From positions 356,712-420,711 of the forward strand of contig NMRB01000256.1 in the NCBI GenBank assembly GCA_002633025.1: 64,000 nucleotides of DNA. The letters are read 5' to 3'. Both the position numbers and the translations under genes were made by a program. The DNA is from Notospermus geniculatus. Lineage: Eukaryota > Nemertea > Pilidiophora > Heteronemertea > Lineidae. Below the pieces are notes generated by a model that worked only from the letters and a program-made list of their open reading frames with translations, searched no databases and had not been told where the DNA came from. Numbering within the stretch: the stretch's first letter is position 1; each line of letters starts with the position of its first letter. Shown here piece by piece: positions 56,440-64,000 of this stretch.

Positions 56440-56929
56440 GATCTGTGGTTATAAAATTCTGAAATTTGCCGCCGTGGCAATCCATCAGACCAACGGCACA
56501 ATCAGTACTTCAGGACAAGAGTCACGAAGTTTCAGAAACGACTGAAGGTTTTCCCAGAAGGTTTTGTCAAGAAGCCAAGCCTACACACCAGCACGAGAAA
56601 CAGACCAGGAAGAAATGAAATGAAATGGTCCATGGACCATGTGGTCACTGGGTGAATGTACCAGAAGAACAAATGACGAATGTTAAATCGAAATGTTCCC
56701 GGGCAAGCCGTGAGTTCCAGGTACAGAGGGTACCCAGACACCTGATCACACCAAGTCAGAAGATATTAGGTCAAATAGCCACGAAACGTGCAAATGACAA
56801 TGAACTTTGTATTTTTGTAGAGGAGACATGCACTTTAAGCACAACTGTGCTTCTCGCATGCTCTCCTCATTAATATATTATTAATAAAACATTCATTATA
56901 TTTTTTTTAAAATCACAAACCCATTGCAA

Positions 56930-57475
56930 GTGTCATGTATCCTCATTAGATACAACTATGATAAAAATTTGGAATTGATCCAGTCATTAGTTCAGGAGTT
57001 ATTGCACTTTTTGTGAATCGGACCGAAACTTGGTGTCCGAGGTCATATGGACTAGGGGTATATACATGTACCAAGTTCCAGGTCAATAGCCCCAGCGGTT
57101 ACGAAATGTGCCACCAAAAGGCAAAATTCTGAACTTTGACCTCTGTGACCTTGAAAAGTACGTCAAATCAAAAACCCGTTACGTATGTTATGTATCCTCA
57201 TTAGTTACACCTACATGTATGATAACAATTTGGAGACAATCTAGTCATTTGTTCAGGAGTTATTGCATTTTTTGTCTTTTTGGTTTTAGCAACCTGGTGG
57301 CCAAGTCAAGAATCGAATTGGACAGAAATTTGGTGTCATAGGTCATATGGCCTAGGGGTATATATGTACCAAGTTTCAGATCGATAGCCCCAGCGGTTAC
57401 GAAACGAGCCCTGACGACGACGACGACGGACGACGACGAACGCTGCACCATTGTAAGAGCTCACCACAGGTGAGC
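56930..57475. repeat. Degenerate direct repeat in receptor intron
   Basis: Two copies (about 56940-57110, 57190-57415) share TTTGGTGTC..GGTCATATGG and ATAGCCCCAGCGGTTACGAA. A GACGAC-rich stretch and the hairpin GAGCTCACC-ACA-GGTGAGCT follow, like an ancient retroposon 3' end. Confidence 0.6.
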
Positions 57476-57512
57476 TAAAAAAGGCGAGAGGAAGAAGTGG
57501 GTCGTCACTTAC

Positions 57513-57734
57513 CACACTCATAATCCAGATCCAAGCGGTAAAACATCACACTGACGTCACAATGATCCTTCAGGTTACAGGACTGCCAGACGTTGTTGGT
57601 GTCGATGCTATCGTAACGTTTCGTCTCGCATTTACCGGGACAACTCTGGCAGGAATACGCATCCTTCACCCAGATTTTCTGATTTTGTGGACAACTGAAG
57701 TCCACCTTCTCACATTCACTGATCTCTTCTCCGC
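57513..57734 (-). CDS. Receptor gene exon 2: cysteine-rich SUEL-lectin-like module
   Basis: A 222-nt exon, phase 1-1, between a TTTTAG acceptor (57736-57735) and a GTAAG donor (57512). It encodes about residues 22-95. Visible pattern: SCPQNQKIWVKDAYS near the start, then C-x2-C-x3-C, then VWQSC-x5-C-DVSV and a final LDLDYEC. This order (a Cys plus 'I-x-V-x-x-A-x-Y', a central Cys cluster, C-x5-C-x-V, closing Y-x-C) resembles the SUEL/galactose-binding lectin fold of rhamnose-binding lectins and latrophilins, but it is shorter and lacks a clear YGR motif, so carbohydrate binding is only a guess. The exon-level call is strong; the domain call is weak. Confidence 0.72.
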
Positions 57735-57840
57735 CTAAAAGAGGGAGATTTCGGGAGAAAAATCAGGCCGCATGATGCATTCTAATGACGCTACTTATGA
57801 TGAGGATAGAAAGGACCCCGTGACGGAAGTATTAATAGCC

Positions 57841-58471
57841 GGGTGTGTTTCAAAATTGGTCACCCAAGAAAATGGGGCAAAATTTAACTTTGAAATGATC
57901 ATAAAGATTTGTGCCATTGATTTTCCAAAAATCAAATGTAGTATTTGATAATACAGTAAACTCGAGTTTAAACCACCGGTTCATTATGTTCATAAGCACA
58001 CCCAAAGTAGGGTCAGTTTCACCCTAGGCCTTAAGCAACTATTCATTCCATCACGTGGTTGTGATCGTACAAGCAATTCCAGCCATTCAGCGTAATAGTT
58101 TTTGTTTTATTCACTCCCATTTCGACTGTGGGTGTGCTTATGAACCGGTGGTTTAAACTCGAGTTTACTGTATAGACCTTTAACTATAGTTCCTCCATCT
58201 GTACAGTGTACACTCATATGAAGGAGGGTGTCAAAAAATATTGAGCTTACCAGCAAAATCTATCGTTCCGTCCGACACCAAAACTACTTTCTGCTGTCAG
58301 ACTTTAAAGGGTTGATGGATCAACTAGTTTGCAGTCGCATAATTTAGAGCTCCATGATACCTCGATCTGACATGAATATTAGTAGAGTTTCAAGAAACAG
58401 CCTTTCACCAGTAGACAAAAGAATGGTGAAAAGTTCCTGGTGTCGGATGTTACACTTTTTGAAACACATCC
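57841..58471. mobile_element. GGGTGTGTTTCAAAA MITE, copy 3, with nested element
   Basis: Inverted orientation, duplication AGCC (57837-57840, 58472-58475). Enlarged by the Tc1-like MITE at 57954-58170. Confidence 0.85.
57954..58170. mobile_element. Tc1/mariner-type MITE nested in 57841-58471
   Basis: 217 bp, ends CAGTAAACTCGAGTTTAAAC and inverse, TA on both sides. CAG ends plus TA fit Tc1/mariner. Confidence 0.85.
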
Positions 58472-58475
58472 AGCC

Positions 58476-59929
58476 GCCCCTTCAAGAGACACTATCTACG
58501 CGTCATTTGTGCCCGGAGACGCTCAGCACACAACAGGATAATGATTTCTCAACAGCAAACTTTCCTGTCATCGATGCTGGCATGGATTGTGTGAACGAAT
58601 TTCATGCCGTATCACCACAAACATCATCATATCGTTCGAAAAACCCATTGAGCGTCGCATGCGATCAAAAATAGATAATGCCTCCATCACACTGAGCTAG
58701 TTCTCAGTACATGTACGTTCTTGAAAATGTTGCCGAACGCGCTCAAACTGTGTGCGAACGGAGTGGACGTAGTGGCAACTTATTACAGTCTTTTTACGAA
58801 CTTCATCATAGACGGACTCGGACGGGAAGGGTGCTCCAGCACTTCGAGACATTATTAGGCCAACATCACACGTTCTAGCCCATTTTACGATTTTTTTAGG
58901 ACGGGACAGGACGTTTTGAGAACTACTTCAGTGTGACAATGGGTCAGACTAGCAAATGCTTTTACTTCAGATTTGTACAACATTACCTAGTGCATTTGTA
59001 TTGCAAAATTCAAGTAGGCTAAAAGCATTTACTAGTCTTTATTCATATGACCCAGTACCTTTAGCGAGCTTATCTATTTTTGATGCGATGCAGACGGACT
59101 GAAATTTGACCAGTCTGGCAATGGCCAGGAAGTCAGGTTTATCCCTCGGTCGTTCCTCGGTCACAAACCACCAAATTTCCCAATCCACTGACACTGCCAG
59201 CCATGACAGCACAGGCGTCAATATCACACTGTTTCATAGACAATTATACGCTTATTCACACTTGACACTACGTACCGACAAACGCATGCCGAGAAGGTCA
59301 GGGAGGTCAAAAGAGACCAATTATGACATCAGCTATCTCACATGTCTGATTAACTTGCCTCGGTTGTACAATCATGTACTTGCCTGCACACACAAATGTA
59401 CTTGCTCATAAAGTTTACACCATACATCCACTCATTGCGAACTTTTTACTCGTGTAATTTTCTGAATATGCTCAACAAAGGCCTACATGTACATGTACAT
59501 GAGGCTTTATACATTACCAAATAGGCCCGGAAACCGAATTTCCCAAAAACTGGATGAAAAATTTGATCGGTGTAATGTAATCCATCCTACCCTTCTGTCG
59601 AATGGTACAAAGGCGTCTTTCACTAATCCCGGGCGCCATTTCCAAATCAGCGACAGATTGTTCGACTTTCGAAGTGACACATTCCCTCAAGCAAAACTCG
59701 GGAGCCATGTCCAAATCGACCCTGCCGTGGGATAACTCACAGGTGATGGACGAGGAGGGAGGTGAGAAGGGTCTAGATCATCAGCAATGAATGAAGCCTA
59801 CTTCCCAACAGAGAGGGACAAAGGGGGATAAGAAATGAGCCTGTCACCGGGGCCTGTCAGTCCCTCCATTTATGGGAGGGGGAGGGGGTGAAGGATGATG
59901 TAGCCGACAATGAGGTGAATCCAACTTAC
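58476..59929. other. Receptor intron 1, no exon recognised
   Basis: Intron between exons 1 and 2. It holds the MITE 58940-59054; no further module with Cys pattern and splice sites was found. Confidence 0.5.
58940..59054. mobile_element. TGGGTCATATGAATAAAGA MITE, copy 3
   Basis: 115 bp, inverted orientation, left end shortened (TGGGTCAGACTAGC), right end TCATATGACCCA. Confidence 0.8.
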
Positions 59930-59993
59930 CACATCGATGACGCCACTGCTGCAAGAGAAGAAGCACCACCAGCATTCCTTGGCCGAAATTCAT
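59930..59993 (-). CDS. Receptor gene exon 1: signal peptide
   Basis: First coding exon of the only protein gene I can support, read on the minus strand. From the Met at 59993 it gives a hydrophobic core (MLVVLLLLQQW) typical of a signal peptide, then WRHRC, and ends in phase 1 at a GTAAGT donor (59929). In-frame Mets at 60023 and 60041 could also be used; I chose 59993 because it sits just before the hydrophobic stretch. Joined to the five downstream exons it gives an uninterrupted 1578-nt reading frame (525 residues). The ectodomain exons all have 1-1 phases, as is usual for shuffled extracellular modules. No promoter element was recognised upstream. I do not recognise an orthologue by name; the gene model is inference from splice signals and frame. 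Confidence 0.6.
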
Positions 59994-61078
59994 CGCTACC
60001 AGCTTCCTGCACGGATATGGCATCGTAGAAAGATCATCCACAAATCACACGGAAATCACCGTAGGCCTATCTGTCATCATGTACTATTAAATTAATGTGT
60101 CATATTTCAGGCCTATAGAAGATTACATGATGTCCTGATATTACCGGATGCTACCTCAAGTTTCGCCTGCTGACTAGGCCCGCGTAATTCGTCGTATATA
60201 CTGAACTATCGGTTTGTGTTTCTGCTTATTAGGCCTACCGGGATGCATAATTAGGACATGAGAAATTTCCTTGTTGCCAGCTAGTCCCATTGTTTCATTA
60301 TTAAACTACACAATAAATCACAGTTATTGTGAGTCATTTAAGAAGAAAATATTTGTAATCAACGTTATGAGATAAACATCTCAAGGTCCGCCCATCGATC
60401 ATCTTCATGATACTTTGTATTAGTATTTGATGGAATGCAGTTTTTGCTGATCAAAATATGTACAAAAATTCTGCAAACGTAATTGCCTACAGCGTATAAT
60501 AGTGAGTTTTCGCAAACCTGACGAAATACGAAGTAGCCTACGAAATACGAAATGCTACTTCATTTTCATGATCTAATATATTTCTGGAGATGGTTGGTAC
60601 TACAAATGTCCCTGCTACCAGAGCGACTTTTAGCATATCATGTAAGACCGAGAGTTTTGGTGCACCTTGAATTTTTAAATCTCCTCTTCGTAGTTACGAA
60701 GTGAAAACGAAAGACAAATTTCCAAGTGTACACCGCAACTATCGGTCTTGCGTCATACGCTAAAAGACGCACTTGCAGCAGGCGATATTTGTGGCACCAA
60801 CCATCTCCAGAAATACATTAGGTCCTTGAAGTGAAGTTCAATTTCGTATTTCGTACTTCGTTTTTCGCCAGGCTTGCGAAACCTCGCTAATACTCCAACA
60901 CTGAAAAACCCGTCATAATGCTCAATCCACAGGGCCAGTAGGCCTAAATGGGCAGATTCCACTTCAAGCCAGCACGGATTTGATCCCTTATTTCGGACCT
61001 GTCTGATGCCACAGGGTTTCCAGGCTTTTGTCACGTCGGTATTACAAGCAAGAATGACAACTACATACATTTATACCA
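59994..61078. other. Upstream of receptor exon 1
   Basis: Would hold the promoter and 5' UTR. No TATA box or initiator can be assigned; a family i hairpin MITE occupies 60502-60887. Confidence 0.4.
60502..60887. mobile_element. Hairpin MITE family i, copy 7
   Basis: About 386 bp palindrome, TA-flanked, ends GTGAGTTTTCGCAAA / CTTGCGAAACCTCGC. It lies upstream of receptor exon 1. Confidence 0.86.
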
Positions 61079-61240
61079 GTGGAAAACGCAAGAACCTGTG
61101 GTGGAAACGCAAGAATCTGTGGTGGAAACGCAAGAACCTGTGGTGGAAACGCAAGAACATGTACTTGTGGAAACGCAAGAAATTGTAGTGGAAACGCAAG
61201 AATCTGTGGTGGAAACGCAAGAATCTGTAGTGGAAACGGT
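61079..61240 (+). repeat. 21-bp minisatellite
   Basis: About 7.5 units of GTGGAAACGCAAGAACCTGT-G, with small variants and one 3-bp expansion. It stays open in several frames only because the unit is a multiple of three. Confidence 0.9.
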
Positions 61241-61855
61241 TTATTCCCATTTCGCCCTTTCTCACTTCGCCATCTAATACAAGCTCGCGGTCTTACCCTA
61301 GGCCTCACCTCTGGAGGACGAATTGGGAACGGGGCAAAATGGGACGACACCGCCGTGGAAACTTGTCTGCTATCAGAAGACCATCATGATTTGACGTTTT
61401 TGGCCAGTAACATCGAGAAACGTAACTCTCGCTTCCGTTGGCAAGTGTAAGATCAATGTTGGGCACAAGATCAATGTAGGCCAACGATTATTGGTCATTG
61501 ATTCGGTACATAATCACCTTGATTACCTCGACAGGAAAGTAACTCGAGGTCATTTCAGTCATCGATACGACCTTGGAAAACAATCAACTCAAAGGGAATT
61601 GGTAAATTTGTTGGGTATTACATGTAACTATAGGCTGATGGCCAAAACGTACTTATACGCCATTTTCCGCCAACTTGACAGATCAAGGCCTATCCAGTCA
61701 CTTCGTCTCTCCGACGGCGCTCCCTTGAGCGAGGGTAGAGTGATTGTAACGCTTGTCAGGGGAAGACGGTTGTCAGCACTCCTTGATCAGTCGGGCCAAA
61801 GAACGAGAAAGCACAAAAATTGACACACAAAATGATAAATATCAAAAAGTCAGCT

Positions 61856-62025
61856 TCCAGAATCTTGCCAATTTTCGACCCCAACCGGAGTCTTCCTCAG
61901 GCACTTTTCAGTTGGAGAGACCAGAAAAGACTCGTTTTTGGTCTCTCCGGTCCCTTTGGTCTTTTCTGGTCTCTCCAACTGAAAAGTGCCTGAGGAAGAC
62001 CCCGGTTGGGATCGAAAATTCGCCT
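61856..62025. repeat. Inverted pair of hammerhead-like fragments, second copy
   Basis: Same arrangement with the arm CACTTTTCAGTTGGAGAGAC; the sequence of the arms differs from 39298 except for the motif itself. Confidence 0.6.
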
Positions 62026-63013
62026 TGATCAGTCCCATTTGCAAATTAGCGTGTTCGATTACTTGCGCTGTGCTTGGGGGAGTTGGGATATCGCACCTTG
62101 TGAAGCAAGCGCATTGAGGCCAAGTAACGAACGATGTGGCGCCTAAGTGTCATGGCGTCTATGAAGGGCCTTTTAAACGAACGGTCTCGCGCCTGGTTCG
62201 AGTGAAGTGTCATGGCACCGAAGCCTCTTTCTCCATTGACTGAATCAGCTTCGCCGCCATCTTTTCCCGAAGTAACCTGCTCAGAGGGTCGCTCACTCGG
62301 GCCAGGCGCGAGTAAGCGCGAGTTGTGACGTCAGAGCTAACAAGAACGCTCTGGCGCTTACTCGGGGAAGCGCGGCGCTCGTAATCGAACACGCTAAATG
62401 TGGTCTTGTAGCTCTTGGCCTGCAACAGCTCTTGGGCTGCAAGAGCAGCTCAGCTGAACCTTGTGGAAACATGAGTTTCAGTGGTTCTGATTCTACCCGT
62501 CGGGAGTTGGTCTCAATTTTGAATTGCAACTGTGAAAGTATAAAGGAACGATGATGTAGGCCTACGTAACTTCGACTGGGCAGATTAAGAACCCCATACA
62601 TTTTGTACCTCTGTTGCAGCTTTGATTTCTTTTAACGTCATCGATGATACATGCCTATACATTCAACGCAGAAGGCCTGTTTCCAAGCGCCAACTGGTTT
62701 GTTTATTTGATAAAGGTCACTTGGGGCCAAAAATGCCCATAATTTGTTTTCGCCTCAAACCGAAACCACAAAAGCAATTGATGTCTCCTGATTAATTTCT
62801 AACAATGGTAGATAATTACAAAATTACTTCAGAAAATTAATTTGCGTCATTTACTACGGAATATGATTAACCTAGTTTTTTTGGGTCGGCGGTGTGTCTG
62901 AAGGAATGTTTACCTCACATCATAACAATGTTGCTTTGTACTATGAACTGGACTTAAAATCAACGCAAGTCACCCCTCAGTACAAATAGTGTCGAAAAGT
63001 GCTAGGCTGCCTG
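62026..63013. other. No gene recognised
   Basis: An imperfect inverted GCGAGT/GTAATCGAACACGC pair (62045-62400) suggests a MITE; no coding exon. Confidence 0.4.
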
Positions 63014-63517
63014 CCAATGGGTGAGGTCAGAATTCTGTGTATGTTATGTGTTATGGGCCGTATGCATCAAGCGAAGATTATCTTGAACTCAGGTTGAGCC
63101 ACAACTTTTTCATTGTCACATCATGTCCTGGCAAACCTGAACAATAGAAAAGTTGTGGCTCAACCTCAGTCCAAGATCATCTTCGTTTGGTGCACACGGC
63201 CCAATGTTAAAGATCTGTGTTCAAGAAGATATTTGCTCTGGAAAGGGGTGAAAACTTTGTCCAAGAGCCTGCCAAAAGTGATGAGCCTTCAGAGAGACAC
63301 ATGAGACTCACACAGGAGCAGCTGGATGAGTTGGTTAACGATTTTCATCTTAACAGGCTGTTAGCAGCCTGTTAACAGGATGCTGACAGGATCCTGTTAA
63401 CAGGCTGCTGACCACAACCCCTTTTCAACAGTGTTGAAGGGGCTATGGTAAATGTTGAAATTGACAGATCTGTAACACTAACATATAACACATACACGGA
63501 ATTCTGACCTCACCCAA
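63014..63517. mobile_element. Inverted-repeat element with nested MITE
   Basis: Outer arms GGGTGAGGTCAGAATTCTGT and inverse. A palindrome at 63054-63203 (TGGGCCGTATGCATCAAGCG-like ends, AAAAGTTGTGGCTCAACCT) is nested; its half-copy lies at 2523-2609. Confidence 0.75.
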
Positions 63518-64000
63518 TGAATATCAGAATAGGAAGTTAAAATCTGTCCTGTCTGTCTGGGCAGTTGTCGTGAGGGGCGAAGTAGCCTAGTATCTGCCAT
63601 CTAGGGACGGGTTTTGCGAGGGGCATGCTGCACACTGCTACGGTTCAAGATCAGCGTACTCCAACACTTCAACGTTTCTTGGACTCCAAAATGGAATCCA
63701 TCTTTTTCTGTCCACGCCTGGACTATGGCAGTGCAAGTTGATCCAACCATAAAGTCAGGATGTACCCCCATGAGACCACAGCCAATGGCCCAAAAGCACA
63801 CTGTATTATGTGTGTGGCAAACCATGTTTTTAAACCCTTTTGCACAGGCCTCACAAGACAAGAGCGATGAACCCATATCCGAGAGAGCCAATGGAGGTGG
63901 TTACGCATGTGCTTATACACCCTATACAAATACCATAAAAAGGTGAAAGTATAGGGCCGTTTAGACGACAAGCCAAAAAAAACACATTCAGATTCAATCC
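63518..64000. other. No gene recognised at window end
   Basis: Open frames on both strands (63601-63946) overlap each other; neither shows a known domain or clear splice sites. Confidence 0.4.

Noticed and set aside
61079-61240. CRISPR array
   Set aside because: Head-to-tail 21-bp units without unique spacers; a minisatellite in a eukaryotic genome.
61079-61450. Frame with CGGNAR repeats
   Set aside because: It is the translation of the 21-bp minisatellite; the opposite strand is equally open.

Overview
The window looks like draft whole-genome shotgun sequence from an invertebrate deuterostome (echinoderm, hemichordate or cephalochordate type); the species cannot be fixed from sequence alone. 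The reasons are: spliced coding exons with consensus GT/AG sites, eukaryotic tRNA genes with internal A/B boxes, tRNA-derived SINEs, very many short inverted-repeat transposons (MITEs), frequent TACATGTA and TAGGCCTA words, scattered single N calls, and two N gaps (16168-16546 and 45791-45800). No operon, ribosome binding site, prophage or CRISPR array was seen.

Only one protein gene can be supported. It lies on the minus strand across about 60.0-42.6 kb. Six exons join in frame (splice phases 1-1-1-1-2) into a predicted 525-residue type I membrane protein: signal peptide (59.9 kb), a cysteine-rich SUEL-lectin-like module (57.6 kb), a CUB domain (56.0 kb), a 25-residue juxtamembrane exon (45.7 kb), a transmembrane exon (44.3 kb) and a 267-residue cytoplasmic tail (43.4-42.6 kb). 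The tail carries five M-K-[ED]-N-D-L-Y motifs, other tyrosines and LPKP repeats. The last three exons occur a second time at 53.1-49.2 kb. The second tail copy is cut by a MITE after two motifs. This is either a real alternative-tail arrangement or an unmerged second haplotype.

The second functional block is a tandem array of tRNA-Gln(CUG) genes at 26.4-29.7 kb (minus strand), plus one more on the plus strand at 32.15 kb. One array member is split in its anticodon stem by a 1.42-kb Harbinger-like element with a CTG target duplication.

Layout: 0.4-12.6 kb, SINEs and MITEs, with a tandemly repeated SINE-bearing unit at 3.8-5.4 kb. 12.8-19.2 kb, two near-identical copies of a MITE-rich 2.6-kb segment around an N gap. 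20-26 kb, nested MITEs. 26.4-32.2 kb, the tRNA-Gln block. 30-42 kb, more hairpin MITEs, Tc1-like fragments and a duplicated segment at 37.7-40.5 kb. 42.6-60.0 kb, the receptor gene, its introns full of transposons. 60-64 kb, one more hairpin MITE, a 21-bp minisatellite and nested inverted repeats.

The most unusual signals are transposon-level. Several hairpin MITE families share the terminus TA-G(N)GAGGTTT but have unrelated interiors. In the duplicated gene segment, the same insertion site holds one interior in one copy and a different interior in the other. Two 245-bp elements with 9-bp target duplications carry degenerate telomere-like CCCTAA repeats.
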